This document shows, one piece after another, positions 7,872 through 16,275 of a DNA stretch of 43,223 bases. Positions within the stretch are counted from its first letter, which is position 1; each line of letters begins with the position of its first letter. The translations under genes were made by a program, and so were the position numbers. Source of the DNA: Kribbella albertanoniae (GTDB taxonomy: Bacteria; Actinomycetota; Actinomycetes; Propionibacteriales; Kribbellaceae). The notes beneath the pieces are model-generated. The model did no database searches and was not told the DNA's origin. It saw nothing but the letters and a program-made list of their open reading frames with translations. Where the stretch lies: contig NZ_SMKA01000040.1 of the NCBI RefSeq assembly GCF_004348455.1, positions 1-43,223 on the forward strand. Reading direction: 5' to 3'.

Positions 7872-8756
7872 ACCGGCGTGCCGGAGGGCTGTCCGCGTCC
7901 AGTCGTAGATCGGCTGCAACGGCTCGGGGTCCTGCCACCCGTTGACCGCGGCGAGCAGCCGGAGGTACCGGAACCACCGCGGATCCCCGGCTGTCTCGAG
8001 CAGACTGCTCAGCCGGGTGCGCAGCTCGTGGTCGGCGGGTTTGCCGAGCTGTCGTGCATAGTCGGCCGTGATCTCGTCGACCATCGCACGAGCCTCCGGT
8101 GAGGCCGGATCGATGGCCGCCGCGAGGGCCGGGCCAACACGTTGGCGAAGGGCGGCGACGACACCGGGCCGGAGATCGTCGGCGCGCCAGTCGGAGCGCC
8201 AGTCGGCGACCATCTGCCGGACGGTCGCGCGGAAGGCGGCGTCCGGCAGCATCTGGGCGAGCTCGAGCCAGGCGCAGACCTGGTGGTCGGCGGCGTCGTC
8301 GGGCAGCTCGGGCGTGAGCGTCTGCCGGATCCCCCGCAACTCGGGATCGTCGCCGATGACGGCGTCCAGGAAGTCGGTGACGAGCGCCTGGCGGTCGTCG
8401 TCGAACTCGGTGAAGTCAGACATCTGATGGATCTCCTCAGGGCGTTGGGCGACCACGCGCAACACTGCCTGCCGGAGCTGGAGAGTGCGGATCTGCACTG
8501 CCAGCGCCTCGGCACGTGCGGTGGCCACGTCGGAGAGCGTGCGTTCGCCGGTCAGCACGGCCCGGACAGTCGGTAGGTCGATGCCCAGTGCACGCAGCCG
8601 TCGGATCAGCTCGAGCCGGCCCACCGCATCCTCGTCGTACCTGCGATGCCCCGGCGGTGCGCGCCAGGAATCGAGCAGGCCGAGGTCCGAGTAGTAGCGC
8701 ACGGCCTTCACCGTGACGCCTGCTCGAAGCGCGATCTCACCGATCGAATGGTCCAT
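7869..8756 (-). CDS. MerR-family transcriptional regulator
   Basis: A 295-aa regulator. An N-terminal winged helix-turn-helix (residues 1-70, including IGEIALRAGVTVKAVRYY and GHRRYDEDAVGRLELI) and a dimerisation helix are followed by a roughly 170-residue helical C-terminal domain of the kind that senses a ligand. The ATG at 8756 is chosen over a GTG at 8771 because the promoter geometry places the transcript start there and HTH homology starts there. The 8764-8794 region has MerR promoter architecture, so autoregulation is expected. The MFS exporter gene lies directly upstream on the same strand, making regulation of efflux a reasonable guess. Confidence 0.88.
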   Translation of the reverse strand: MDHSIGEIALRAGVTVKAVRYYSDLGLLDSWRAPPGHRRYDEDAVGRLELIRRLRALGIDLPTVRAVLTGERTLSDVATARAEALAVQIRTLQLRQAVLRVVAQRPEEIHQMSDFTEFDDDRQALVTDFLDAVIGDDPELRGIRQTLTPELPDDAADHQVCAWLELAQMLPDAAFRATVRQMVADWRSDWRADDLRPGVVAALRQRVGPALAAAIDPASPEARAMVDEITADYARQLGKPADHELRTRLSSLLETAGDPRWFRYLRLLAAVNGWQDPEPLQPIYDWTRTALRHAG

Positions 8757-8763
8757 GCCCGGA

Positions 8764-8794
8764 ACCCTCACATCTCCCCTAGGAGGAGATGCAA
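8764..8794 (-). promoter_or_regulatory. MerR-type promoter with operator in a 19-bp spacer
   Basis: On the minus strand TTGCAT (-35, plus positions 8789-8794) and GAGGGT (-10, 8764-8769) are separated by exactly 19 bp. The spacer carries the palindrome CTCCTCCTAGGGGAG, part of a longer dyad with CATCTCC and GGAGATG ends at 8771-8791. A 19-20-bp spacer holding a dyad is the hallmark of MerR-controlled promoters. The -10 ends 7 nt before the ATG, so merR would be leaderless. Confidence 0.6.
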
Positions 8795-8797
8795 ATT

Positions 8798-9997
8798 CTA
8801 GTTGTGGGCGAAGGTGGTTCTGGGGCGGGCGAAGGTGATGGAGGCGGCGGCGATGACGGCGCAGGCGATGCCTACGGCTACGGGGACCCAGTAGGCGTCA
8901 GAGGGGCCCCAGAGGTCTACTGCGTGGCCGGCGGCCGCGTTGCCGGGGGCAACGCCCAGCAGGATGCCGGTGACGGTCCAGGTGATGGCTTCGGTGAGGC
9001 GCTCGGGCGGGACCCATTCCTCGACGCACGCGGTGACCGCGACCATGGTCGGGGCGATCGTCATACCGCAGCAGAACAGGACGACACCGAGCAGCCAGAC
9101 GCTGTCGACCCAGGGGAGTGGGGCCAGGCTGATCGCGAGCACGATGGTCCCGATCAGCAGGCGGCGTTCGACCGGAGCCCGCCAGTGCACCGAGCCGTAC
9201 CAGAGTCCGGCCAGCAGGCTGCCGAACGCCCAGACGGCCAGTACGACGCCGGCCATACTCGCCTGACCCTTGAAGGTGGCGAAGGCGACCGTGATCACCT
9301 CAGCACCACCGAGGGTCGCGCCGAGCCCCAGGCCGATCAGACTGAGCAGGGCGATCGACACCCACGGCATCGGTGCCTGCTCCTTGCCATTCGACTTGCC
9401 CCGGCCAGGCGGGTCCGAGCCGCGCAGGAACGCGAGCCACAGGCCACCGAGCAGACCGAGTACGCCGGCCGTGGCGAGACCGGCGTACGGGCTGATCTCG
9501 GTCGCGAGGAAGGTGACCACGACCGGACCGATGATGAAGACGACCTCGTCGCCGACCGCCTCCAGCGCGAACGCCGTCTGCAGCGCCCGGCCGCGGCCGA
9601 GCAGATGCGTCCAGCGGGCCCGGACGAAGGAGCCGACCTGCGGACGGGTGCCACCGGCAACGAACGCGAGTACGTAGAGCAGCCAGGTCGGTGCGTCCGC
9701 GCGGACCGCAACCAGCAGACCGGCAAGCCCGACCGTGCAGAGCACCGACCCCACGATCAGCAGCATCCGCTGGCCGAAGCGATCGACCAGCCGGCCCTGG
9801 ATCGGGCCGGTCACCGCACCCGCGACGACGGCCACGCCGGAGACCGCACCGGCCAGGCCGTACGAGCCGCTCTCCCGGGCGATCAGGATGACGACACCGA
9901 GGCCGGTCATCGAGATCGGCATCCGGCCGAGGACCCCGGCACTGAAGAACGCGCCGGCGCCGGGACGGCGCATCAGGTGGACGTAAGGCTTCAGCAT
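8798..9997 (-). CDS. MFS transporter, drug-efflux type
   Basis: A 399-aa major facilitator with about 12 membrane helices and a short hydrophilic centre (GRGKSNGKEQ) between the two six-helix halves. The loop 2-3 signature of the superfamily is visible as GRLVDRFGQRMLL. The N-terminus MLKPYVHLMRRPGAGAFF is typical of actinobacterial efflux proteins. The substrate is unknown. It ends 41 bp upstream of merR on the same strand, which suggests that regulator may control it, although the operator seen belongs to merR itself. It is divergent from hemH. Confidence 0.85.
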   Translation of the reverse strand: MLKPYVHLMRRPGAGAFFSAGVLGRMPISMTGLGVVILIARESGSYGLAGAVSGVAVVAGAVTGPIQGRLVDRFGQRMLLIVGSVLCTVGLAGLLVAVRADAPTWLLYVLAFVAGGTRPQVGSFVRARWTHLLGRGRALQTAFALEAVGDEVVFIIGPVVVTFLATEISPYAGLATAGVLGLLGGLWLAFLRGSDPPGRGKSNGKEQAPMPWVSIALLSLIGLGLGATLGGAEVITVAFATFKGQASMAGVVLAVWAFGSLLAGLWYGSVHWRAPVERRLLIGTIVLAISLAPLPWVDSVWLLGVVLFCCGMTIAPTMVAVTACVEEWVPPERLTEAITWTVTGILLGVAPGNAAAGHAVDLWGPSDAYWVPVAVGIACAVIAAASITFARPRTTFAHN

Positions 9998-10090
9998 GGC
10001 AATTGCACCTTAGCTGCTCGCGGACTTGGTCCTGACATCGACCTACCGCCCCGCGCACCACCGTTCCCACCGGGCTGAGAGACTGGATCT

Positions 10091-11179
10091 ATGCCCGTCG
10101 GTACCCCAGATGCTGCCCCGTACGACGCCGTCCTCCTGCTGTCCTTCGGAGGACCCGAGAAGCCCGACGACGTGCTGCCCTTCCTGCAGAACGTGACCCG
10201 GGGCCGGGGCATCCCGGACGAGCGGCTGAAGGAAGTCGGCGAGCACTACTACTCGTTCGGCGGCAAGAGCCCGATCAACGACCAGAACCGCGCGCTGCTG
10301 GCCGCGCTGCGGGAGTCGTTCGCGGAGGCCGGTCTGGAGCTCCCTATCTACTGGGGCAACCGGAACTGGGCGCCCTACCTCACCGACACCCTGCGGGAGA
10401 TGGCGGCCGACGGTATCCAGCGGGCGGTGGTGATCGTGACGGCCGCCTACCCGTCGTACTCGGGCTGCCGGCAGTACCGCGAGAACCTCGAGGACGCGGC
10501 CCGCGACGTACCGAACGCGCCGCGTCTCGACAAGCTGCGCCACTACGCGAACCACCCGGGTTTCGTCGGCTCGTTCGTCGAGGCGACTGCTGACGCGTTG
10601 AGCACGCTCCCCGAGGGCAGTGCGGTCGCGTACGTCACCCACTCGATCCCGAACGCGATGAACGACACCAGCGGTCCGGACGGCAACGGGTACGTCGACT
10701 GGCACCTGGACGTGGCTGCGGAGATCGATGCGGAGCTGGAGCGCCGTACCGGGCAGTCCCGGCGTACCGACCTCGTCTACTGCTCGCGGTCAGGCCCGCC
10801 GCAGATGCCGTGGCTCGAGCCGGACGTGAACGACCATCTGGAGGCACTGGCGGCCGAGGGGGTACCCGGGGTGGCCGTCGTACCGATCGGGTTCGTCAGC
10901 GACCACATGGAGGTCATCTACGACCTCGACACGGAGGCCGCCGCGACCGCCGAGAAGCTCCGGCTGCCGATGGCCCGGGCCGCGACGCCCGGGACCGACG
11001 AGCGGTTCGTCACCATGCTGCGCGACCTGGTCGTCGAGCGGGCCGCCGCCGAGCGCGGTGAGCAGCCGGAGCGGCCGTGTGTCGGCAAGCTCGGCGCCGC
11101 CTGGGACGACTGCCGCCACGACTGCTGTCCGGCGCTTCGCCGACCGGCCCGACCATCTGCTGTGAAGGAATCTGCATGA
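10091..11179 (+). CDS. hemH: Ferrochelatase (coproporphyrin ferrochelatase)
   Basis: Inserts Fe2+ into coproporphyrin III (or protoporphyrin IX) late in heme synthesis; a cytosolic enzyme of 362 aa. Catalytic residues are visible as H184 in THSIP and E274 in [25 protein letters not shown] near the N-terminus is characteristic. C126 (PSYSGCRQY) and the C-terminal C330, C341, C345 and C346 match the cysteine pattern that binds a [2Fe-2S] cluster in actinobacterial ferrochelatases, although which three C-terminal cysteines act is not clear. The stop overlaps the suhB start (ATGA at 11176-11179), so the two are coupled. It is also called cpfC when the coproporphyrin route is meant. Confidence 0.95.
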   Translation: MPVGTPDAAPYDAVLLLSFGGPEKPDDVLPFLQNVTRGRGIPDERLKEVGEHYYSFGGKSPINDQNRALLAALRESFAEAGLELPIYWGNRNWAPYLTDTLREMAADGIQRAVVIVTAAYPSYSGCRQYRENLEDAARDVPNAPRLDKLRHYANHPGFVGSFVEATADALSTLPEGSAVAYVTHSIPNAMNDTSGPDGNGYVDWHLDVAAEIDAELERRTGQSRRTDLVYCSRSGPPQMPWLEPDVNDHLEALAAEGVPGVAVVPIGFVSDHMEVIYDLDTEAAATAEKLRLPMARAATPGTDERFVTMLRDLVVERAAAERGEQPERPCVGKLGAAWDDCRHDCCPALRRPARPSAVKESA

Positions 11180-11967
11180 ACTCCCAGGACCTGCTGAAGC
11201 TCGCCGTGACGGTCGCCGAGGAAGCGGCGGCACTGATCGTCGAGCGGCGCCGGGGGACCATCACGGTCGCCGATACCAAGAGCACCATCACCGACGTGGT
11301 CACCGCGGTCGACCGCGAGTCCGAGGAGCTGATCCGGGCCCGGGTGCTGCAGGCCCGGCCGGACGACTCGTTCCTCGGTGAGGAGGGTGACGACGTGGTC
11401 GGTACCAGCGGGGTGCGCTGGGTGGTCGACCCGATCGACGGCACGGTCAACTACCTCTACGACCACCCGACGTACGCCGTCTCGATCGCTGTCGAGGTCG
11501 ACGGTACGACGGTCGCCGGGGTGGTCGTGGACGCGCCGAAGGGCGAGGTGTTCACGGCGACCCTCGGCGGCGGGGCGTTCCTCGACGGCAAGCCGATCCG
11601 GTCCTCGGACTGCTCCGAGCTGGCGAAGGCTCTGGTCGGCACCGGCTTCGGCTACGACCCGGTACGCCGCCAGGTCCAGGCCGAGGTGATCTCGCACCTG
11701 ATCGCGAAGGTCCGTGACATCCGCCGGATCGGGGTCGGCGCGATCGACCTCTGCTACGTCGCCTGCGGCCGGCTGGACGCGGTCTACGAACGCGGGCTGA
11801 ACCCGTGGGACTACGGCGCCGGCGCGCTGATCGCTTCCGAGGCCGGTGCGAAGGTCGGCGGGATGCACGGGGAGCCGGTCTCCCCGGAGATGTCGATCGC
11901 CGCCGCTCCGGAGCTTTTCGGGCCCTTCCACGACCTGCTGGCAGGTGCGGACCCACTGCGCGCCTAA
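11176..11967 (+). CDS. suhB: Inositol monophosphatase family protein
   Basis: A 263-aa Mg2+-dependent, Li+-sensitive-type phosphatase that removes phosphate from inositol-1-phosphate or related sugar phosphates. Motifs: GEEG with E69 and E70, DPIDGT with D85 and D88, and WDYGAG with D212. All metal ligands are present. AAGGA lies 6 bp before the ATG, which overlaps the hemH stop. Position next to the DUF4193-dut cluster matches M. tuberculosis suhB (Rv2701c). The exact substrate cannot be told from sequence. Confidence 0.9.
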   Translation: MNSQDLLKLAVTVAEEAAALIVERRRGTITVADTKSTITDVVTAVDRESEELIRARVLQARPDDSFLGEEGDDVVGTSGVRWVVDPIDGTVNYLYDHPTYAVSIAVEVDGTTVAGVVVDAPKGEVFTATLGGGAFLDGKPIRSSDCSELAKALVGTGFGYDPVRRQVQAEVISHLIAKVRDIRRIGVGAIDLCYVACGRLDAVYERGLNPWDYGAGALIASEAGAKVGGMHGEPVSPEMSIAAAPELFGPFHDLLAGADPLRA

Positions 11968-12107
11968 CTGCACTTGAGTGCGCGTTTCTGCTCGAACTGC
12001 GCAGTAATGAGCATTCAATTGTTCGGTACTGACAATAACTGCGACACGCGGGTCACAAGTTGGACCCCGGCGCGCGCGAAGGGCCCTCGATAGGGCACAA
12101 TCCCGTC

Positions 12108-12135
12108 CTCGGGAGCGGAAGTTGCCGCTCCCGGC
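12108..12135. other. Strong hairpin between suhB and the DUF4193 gene
   Basis: GGGAGCGG (12111-12118) and CCGCTCCC (12125-12132) form a perfect 8-bp stem with loop AAGTTG, extended by one C-G and one wobble pair. It lies 144 bp after suhB and 132 bp before the DUF4193 gene. It could terminate suhB transcripts or be a leader structure. The rest of 11968-12263 shows nothing else recognisable. Confidence 0.5.
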
Positions 12136-12263
12136 CTGGCTGTCAAGGGTTTCGGGGGACGAAACGTTCGGCGCTGTCCCTCAGCGCGGAATTTCTCGGC
12201 CGCTCCACCCGTTCAAGGGCTCAGCAAGGCAACACCACGGGTACGAAGAGGGCAGGGAACACC

Positions 12264-12563
12264 ATGGCGACTGATTACGACGCCCCGCGCAAGACGGACG
12301 AAGACGCTTCCGAAGAGTCGATCGAGGAACTGAAGACTCGCCGTCACGACAAGAACTCCGGCAAGGTCGACGAGGACGAGGCGGAGGCGGCCGAGAGCTT
12401 CGAGCTGCCCGGTGCCGACCTGAGTCACGAAGAGCTGGCAGTGCGGGTGCTGCCACGCCAGGCCGACGAGTTCACGTGTTCGAGCTGCTTCCTGGTTCAC
12501 CACCGCAGCCAGCTCGCAGAGACGAAGAACGGGCAGCTGATCTGCCGCGACTGCGCAGCCTGA
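12264..12563 (+). CDS. DUF4193 zinc-ribbon-like protein
   Basis: A 99-aa acidic protein of the actinobacterial DUF4193 family (Rv2699c-like). The N-terminal two thirds is charged and probably disordered (TDEDASEESIEEL). The C-terminus carries two CxxC pairs, CSSC and CRDC, with intervening histidines (LVHHRSQL), which should bind zinc. The ATG at 12264 follows an AGGGA site at a normal distance. No function is established. Conserved placement beside dut and suhB suggests a housekeeping role. Confidence 0.85.
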   Translation: MATDYDAPRKTDEDASEESIEELKTRRHDKNSGKVDEDEAEAAESFELPGADLSHEELAVRVLPRQADEFTCSSCFLVHHRSQLAETKNGQLICRDCAA

Positions 12564-12592
12564 CACAGCGCCCTCTTCTTCGTTCGACACCA

Positions 12593-12635
12593 ACGACAAC
12601 GGGACCGTCCTCAGCGAGGATGGTCCCGTCGTCGT
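12593..12635. terminator. Bidirectional terminator between convergent DUF4193 and DUF4235 genes
   Basis: Arms 12593-12612 and 12616-12635 are inverted repeats matching at 18 of 20 positions, with one mismatch counting as a G-U pair, closed by loop AGC. The hairpin sits between two convergent genes and serves both. Confidence 0.85.
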
Positions 12636-12642
12636 GTCCGAA

Positions 12643-12957
12643 TCAGTCCTTGTCGATGCTCTTCACGAGCCCGCTGCGGACGGTTGAGTCCTGCTCCCAG
12701 CCCGGAGGCGGGTGCCCGGTGGACTTCAGGTAGTACGACGCTGCCTGCCGCTCGGCGAACACCGTCGCCACCGCAGCCGCGGCCGCACTGGCCGCTGCCC
12801 ACGCGGCTACCTCGAGGTACCCGCCCTGGCCCTTCTTCGGCGGCTTACCGCCCGAGCCGACCTTCCAGGCGGTACTGACGGCCTTGCTGGCTGCGATACC
12901 GACTGCGACCGAGAAGGCGGTCTGCAGCAGCTTCCAGCCGATCTTGGCTCCGACCAC
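12643..12957 (-). CDS. DUF4235 small membrane protein
   Basis: A 104-aa protein with two membrane segments (around residues 7-25 and 48-68) separated by a basic glycine/lysine loop (GSGGKPPKKGQGG), and a short polar C-terminus. This is the DUF4235 layout; function is unknown. The GTG start at 12957 is supported by a near-perfect AGGAGG seven bases upstream on the minus strand. It is convergent with the DUF4193 gene. Confidence 0.8.
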   Translation of the reverse strand: MVGAKIGWKLLQTAFSVAVGIAASKAVSTAWKVGSGGKPPKKGQGGYLEVAAWAAASAAAAAVATVFAERQAASYYLKSTGHPPPGWEQDSTVRSGLVKSIDKD

Positions 12958-12987
12958 GACGTGCCCTCCTAACGAATTGCCTGACAG

Positions 12988-13455
12988 TCAGGATCTTGTC
13001 ACGCTGTGCCCGCTCAGAGCGGCCGCCAATCGCTCAGGGTGCCGCGTGGCGAGCACCCAGTACGGCGCTGGGTCGTCCGGATCGGTGATTGCGACCCGGA
13101 CCGCGCCGCGGGCGTAGCTGCGCAGCAAGAGGAAGGCCTGCGGGTCGCAGTCGCGGCCGAAGGCGTTCCGGGCGGCCTCGCCGGTCAGAGCCTCGGCTGC
13201 GCCGAGATGCGCCCGCTCGATGACCGCGCGGCCGGCGCGGAGGCGTTCCGCATCCACCTCGACCCGGGCGCCGCCGTACCGGATCAGGAGAGCTAGTAGC
13301 ACCAGCAGCGCGATGGCGCCGACGATCACGCCGGCCAGCAGTCCGGCCGGGACGGCAGTGATGGCGAACAGCGTCACCACTGCAGCGGCGGAGATGATCC
13401 ACCAGGACACCGGCACGCTCAGTCTTTCGCGGTAAACACCCAGAGATTGACCCAC
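12988..13455 (-). CDS. DUF3093 membrane protein
   Basis: A 155-aa protein that begins [12 protein letters not shown] and has two adjacent membrane helices (about residues 18-60), then a soluble beta-rich domain ([16 protein letters not shown] and later [15 protein letters not shown]). This matches the DUF3093 family (Rv2698-like); function unknown. The start is uncertain: GTG at 13455 gives a short lead into YRERL, while the longer open frame upstream overlaps dut. It is divergent from dut, as in mycobacteria. Confidence 0.78.
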   Translation of the reverse strand: MGQSLGVYRERLSVPVSWWIISAAAVVTLFAITAVPAGLLAGVIVGAIALLVLLALLIRYGGARVEVDAERLRAGRAVIERAHLGAAEALTGEAARNAFGRDCDPQAFLLLRSYARGAVRVAITDPDDPAPYWVLATRHPERLAAALSGHSVTRS

Positions 13456-13493
13456 AGCGCCAGCCTGGCATGCAGCCTTTCGGAGAGCATCGG

Positions 13494-13499
13494 TAGGGT
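13494..13499 (+). promoter_or_regulatory. Putative -10 element, leaderless dut
   Basis: TAGGGT matches TANNNT and ends 8 nt before the GTG at 13508. No Shine-Dalgarno is visible, so the mRNA probably starts at or next to the GTG. Confidence 0.45.
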
Positions 13500-13507
13500 C
13501 GCCTCTC

Positions 13508-13960
13508 GTGACCGAGGTTCTGATCCAGCGACTCGACCCCGACCTGCCGATCCCGGCGTACGCGCATCCCGGCGATGCCGGCGCGGACCTGGTGGCGGTC
13601 TCCGACATCACCCTCAAACCCGGCGAGCGCGGCCTGGTCGGCACCGGCATAGCGATCGCCTTGCAGGACGGGTACGTCGCCCTCGTGCACCCGCGGTCCG
13701 GTCTGGCCGCCAAGCACGGGGTGTCGATCGTGAACGCACCGGGCACCGTGGATGCGGGCTACCGGGGTGAGATCAAGGTCTGCCTGATCAATCTCGACCC
13801 GCAGGCCGAGGTGACCCTGAAGCGTGGGGACAGAATCGCGCAGCTGGTCGTTCAGCAAGTGGAGAAGGCGAAGTTCGTCGAGGTCACCACGCTGCCCGGC
13901 TCCGACCGTGGCGAGGGCGGGCACGGCTCGACGGGCGGCTTCGGCACTGTGACACGCTGA
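13508..13960 (+). CDS. dut: dUTP diphosphatase (dUTPase)
   Basis: Hydrolyses dUTP to dUMP and pyrophosphate, keeping uracil out of DNA and feeding dTMP synthesis. A 150-aa trimeric dUTPase with all five motifs: PGDAGADL (21-28), PRSGLA (62-67), [13 protein letters not shown] (76-88, catalytic D82), GDRIAQLV (107-114) and [10 protein letters not shown] (134-143), where His replaces the more common Phe as in M. tuberculosis Dut. The GTG at 13508 gives the normal N-terminus. It leads a plus-strand run into the DUF3710, OB-fold and DUF3159 genes. Confidence 0.96.
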   Translation: MTEVLIQRLDPDLPIPAYAHPGDAGADLVAVSDITLKPGERGLVGTGIAIALQDGYVALVHPRSGLAAKHGVSIVNAPGTVDAGYRGEIKVCLINLDPQAEVTLKRGDRIAQLVVQQVEKAKFVEVTTLPGSDRGEGGHGSTGGFGTVTR

Positions 13961-14038
13961 TCAGGTGCGACGGGTGACACCACGAATGCGGGAGACTACC
14001 GCCGCTGCAGGAAACGACTCAGGAAGTAGGCAAGTACC

Positions 14039-14680
14039 GTGATTTTCCGCCGTAAGGACAAGAACGAAGAGCCCGAGACCGAGACCGCCGTTGAGACGGC
14101 CGGTCCCCGCGCCGAGGGCCCGTTCGACTCCACCGAGGTGGACCCGGAGCTGCTCGAGGCCGAGGACCGGATCGACCTGGGCGCCCTCGTCATCAGCGGC
14201 CTGCCGGGCATGGAGTTGCGGCTGCAGGTCGACGAGGAGTCCGGCCAGGTCCAGGCGATCCTGCTGGTCGTCGAGGAGTCGGCGCTGGAGCTGCGCGCCT
14301 TCGCCGCACCGAAGCGCAGTGGGATCTGGGACGAGGTCCGTCAGGAGATCGCCGGCGAAGCGACCCGGATGGGCGGTACGGCGACCGAGAGCGAGAGCCC
14401 GTTCGGTACCGACCTGGTGCTCGTCGTACCGGTCGAGGACCCGGACGGCAAGATCTACAGCCAGACCTCCCGTGTCGTCGGTGTCGACGGCCCGCGCTGG
14501 CTGCTGCGCGCCACCATCCTCGGCCGCGCCGCGGTCGAGCCGGAGGCCGCGGCGCCGCTCGAGCAGACGCTGCGTGAGGTGATCGTCGTCCGCGGTGACG
14601 AGCCGATGGCCGTGCGTGAGTCCCTGCCGCTGCGCCTGCCCGAAGGTGCCCAGCCGGTTGAGGGCACGGAGCAGGCGTAA
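14039..14680 (+). CDS. DUF3710 protein
   Basis: A 213-aa protein of the actinobacterial DUF3710 family (Rv2696c-like). It starts with a basic patch (MIFRRKDKNE) and an acidic linker (EEPETETAVE), then a compact domain with characteristic segments LRLQVDEESGQVQAILLVVE, IWDEVRQEI and DGPRWLLRATILGRAA. No membrane segment or catalytic motif was recognised; function is unknown. The GTG start at 14039 is 78 bp after dut. The gene is always near dut in the genomes I recall. Confidence 0.83.
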   Translation: MIFRRKDKNEEPETETAVETAGPRAEGPFDSTEVDPELLEAEDRIDLGALVISGLPGMELRLQVDEESGQVQAILLVVEESALELRAFAAPKRSGIWDEVRQEIAGEATRMGGTATESESPFGTDLVLVVPVEDPDGKIYSQTSRVVGVDGPRWLLRATILGRAAVEPEAAAPLEQTLREVIVVRGDEPMAVRESLPLRLPEGAQPVEGTEQA

Positions 14681-14687
14681 CCCGGAC

Positions 14688-14693
14688 TACAAT
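14688..14693 (+). promoter_or_regulatory. Putative -10 element, leaderless OB-fold gene
   Basis: TACAAT is close to the consensus TATAAT and ends 7 nt before the ATG at 14701. It falls in the 20-bp gap behind the DUF3710 gene, so the OB-fold and DUF3159 genes may have their own leaderless transcript. Confidence 0.45.
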
Positions 14694-14700
14694 CACGACT

Positions 14701-15090
14701 ATGGGTAGCGACAAACCCGCCGGCCTGTTCCGGCGGGCCTTCCGTGGGCTGGCCGGGGACCGGGACCAGCAGGATGCAGAGGTCCTTCGTGACTACGCGC
14801 ACGACTGTGGCGCGCGGTCCATCACCGGCTGCCGCGATCGCGAGGTCGTCACGCTGTACGGCACGTTGCGGACCATCACGTTCAGCCCGCGCGGCGGCGT
14901 ACCGGCCTTGGAGGGTGAGTTGTACGACGGCACCGGCACCGTGAAGCTGGTCTGGCTGGGGCGGCGCAAGATCGCCGGCATCCACCCGGGCTCCGAGCTC
15001 ACCGCCTCCGGCCGGATCGGCGTCGTCGACGGCGACCGGGTGATGTTCAACCCGCGCTACGAGCTGCGCCCGACGGCCGCCCATGGCTGA
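14701..15090 (+). CDS. OB-fold nucleic-acid-binding protein
   Basis: A 129-aa protein with a single OB fold: EVVTLYGTLRTITF, then PALEGELYDGTGTVKLVWLG and GSELTASGRIGVVDGDRVMF. It corresponds to the Rv2694c-type protein in the dut cluster. OB folds of this kind (tRNA_anti-like) bind nucleic acid, but no target is known. The 8-bp overlap with the DUF3159 gene (15083-15090) implies coupled translation of a soluble nucleic-acid-binding protein and a membrane protein. Confidence 0.85.
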   Translation: MGSDKPAGLFRRAFRGLAGDRDQQDAEVLRDYAHDCGARSITGCRDREVVTLYGTLRTITFSPRGGVPALEGELYDGTGTVKLVWLGRRKIAGIHPGSELTASGRIGVVDGDRVMFNPRYELRPTAAHG

Positions 15091-15805
15091 CACTGTGACC
15101 ACCCCGCCGAAGAGCACCACCAAGCAGGTGCTCGGCTGGGTCGGCATGCTGGTCGACATCGGCCTGCCGTGGATCGCGTTCACCGTGGTCTACGCCTTCA
15201 GCGACCACGACCTGAAGCTGGCCCTGATCGTCGCGATCTCGGCCGCCGCCGTGGTCGGCATCATCCGGCTGATCCAGCGCAAGCCGATCGCCAACGTGAT
15301 CGGTGGCTTCGTCGGTGTCGGCATCTCCGCGTTCACGGCCTCCCGCACAGGCCAGGCAGAAGACGTCTTCCTCCCCGGCATCCTGCTGAACTCAGGCTTC
15401 TTCCTGCTCTACGCGATCACGCTGATCACCCGGTATCCGCTGTTCGGCCTCCTGTACGGCGCGATCACGCAAACCTGGCTCGCCTGGCGGAAAGACGCCG
15501 AGCTGAACCGAGCCCTGACCCGGGTGACCATGGTCTTCACCGCCCAGGTCGGCATCCGCCTGGCGGTCATGGTCCCGCTGTACCTCACCGACAGCGTCAG
15601 CGCCCTGGGCGTAGCCAAGATCGCCCTCGGCCTCCCCTTCTACGCCCTGACCCTCTGGGCCGCCTACGCCGTCCTCCGAGGCTCCATGTCCGAAGACAAG
15701 TGGGAAGAAGTCAAAGAAAACTTCACCCACCTCCTCAAGGGCACCCAACCCCCGCCCCCGGAGCCGGCCGAGAAGAAGGCAGAAGAACCCGCCCGCGAAA
15801 GCTGA
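15083..15805 (+). CDS. DUF3159 membrane protein
   Basis: A 240-aa integral membrane protein with about six helices, ending in a Pro/Glu/Lys-rich tail (PPPPEPAEKKAEEPA). It belongs to the DUF3159 family (Rv2693c-like), whose function is unknown. Conserved-looking segments are GLPWIAFTVVYAF, ASRTGQAEDVFLPGIL and RYPLFGLLYG. The start overlaps the OB-fold gene. Its neighbours on the far side are TrkA-type potassium regulators, so a link to ion transport is possible but unproven. Confidence 0.83.
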   Translation: MADTVTTPPKSTTKQVLGWVGMLVDIGLPWIAFTVVYAFSDHDLKLALIVAISAAAVVGIIRLIQRKPIANVIGGFVGVGISAFTASRTGQAEDVFLPGILLNSGFFLLYAITLITRYPLFGLLYGAITQTWLAWRKDAELNRALTRVTMVFTAQVGIRLAVMVPLYLTDSVSALGVAKIALGLPFYALTLWAAYAVLRGSMSEDKWEEVKENFTHLLKGTQPPPPEPAEKKAEEPARES

Positions 15806-15877
15806 CGCCCTCCCGCCTAACGTCCGAACCATCGGAGGGCGTGGTCGGCGTGTTTGCGGACGTTACGGGGAATCCAC

Positions 15878-15907
15878 AGGGAGGGATCCCCTGCCGAATC
15901 CCTCCCT
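15878..15907. terminator. Hairpin downstream of DUF3159 gene
   Basis: AGGGAGGGAT (15878-15887) and ATCCCTCCCT (15898-15907) are a perfect 10-bp inverted repeat around a 10-nt loop, 72 bp after the DUF3159 stop. No T-run follows. Confidence 0.5.
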
Positions 15908-15910
15908 GAA

Positions 15911-16050
15911 CCCGTTGGGGTGAATGGGCGACGGATGTGGAGGTGGATCCTCCGCACACCCTCACGCGGACGGTCCCCGAACCGGTTTGGGGTGGATCCG
16001 GGACGGATTCGGGGGGGTGGATCCTCCCCACATCCCCTCGCGTACGGCGC
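15911..16050. repeat. Diverged tandem duplication of about 72 bp
   Basis: 15911-15980 and 15981-16050 align over their length at roughly three quarters identity by eye. Shared blocks are TTGGGGTG (15915 and 15987), ACGGAT, GGTGGATCCTCC (15942 and 16016) and a CGCG-ACGG end. The spacing is 72-74 bp, close to the period of the unrelated-looking hairpin repeats nearby. Each unit can form a stem around TGGATCC. Confidence 0.55.
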
Positions 16051-16136
16051 TCGCCCTCCCGGCCCTGGCCATTTGAGGGGAGATCCGTTGAAGTTGCCCC
16101 TTCTCTGGTCAAATTTTGAGGGGAGAACCAGCAACT

Positions 16137-16158
16137 CGAGGGGAGATCCCCTCGTTTT
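16137..16158 (+). terminator. Rho-independent-type terminator
   Basis: CGAGGGG and CCCCTCG (16137-16143, 16148-16154) form a 7-bp stem with loop AGAT, followed by TTTT. The left arm is the third of three GAGGGGAGA direct repeats (16075, 16118, 16138). It would stop plus-strand transcription from the dut-DUF3159 run. Confidence 0.55.
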
Positions 16159-16275
16159 CCGGGCCATGGCTGCGGCGCTTGGCGTTGCGGTGGTCGGTAA
16201 CTTTTGGGCCCTATTTGAGAAACCTTCCGACTAACGCACGGACGGCCCGGCGACCTGAGGTCGCGGGGCGGGAGT

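Noticed and set aside
11968..12263. Riboswitch or small RNA between suhB and the DUF4193 gene
   Set aside because: Only a simple 8-10 bp hairpin is visible and no conserved riboswitch core was recognised.
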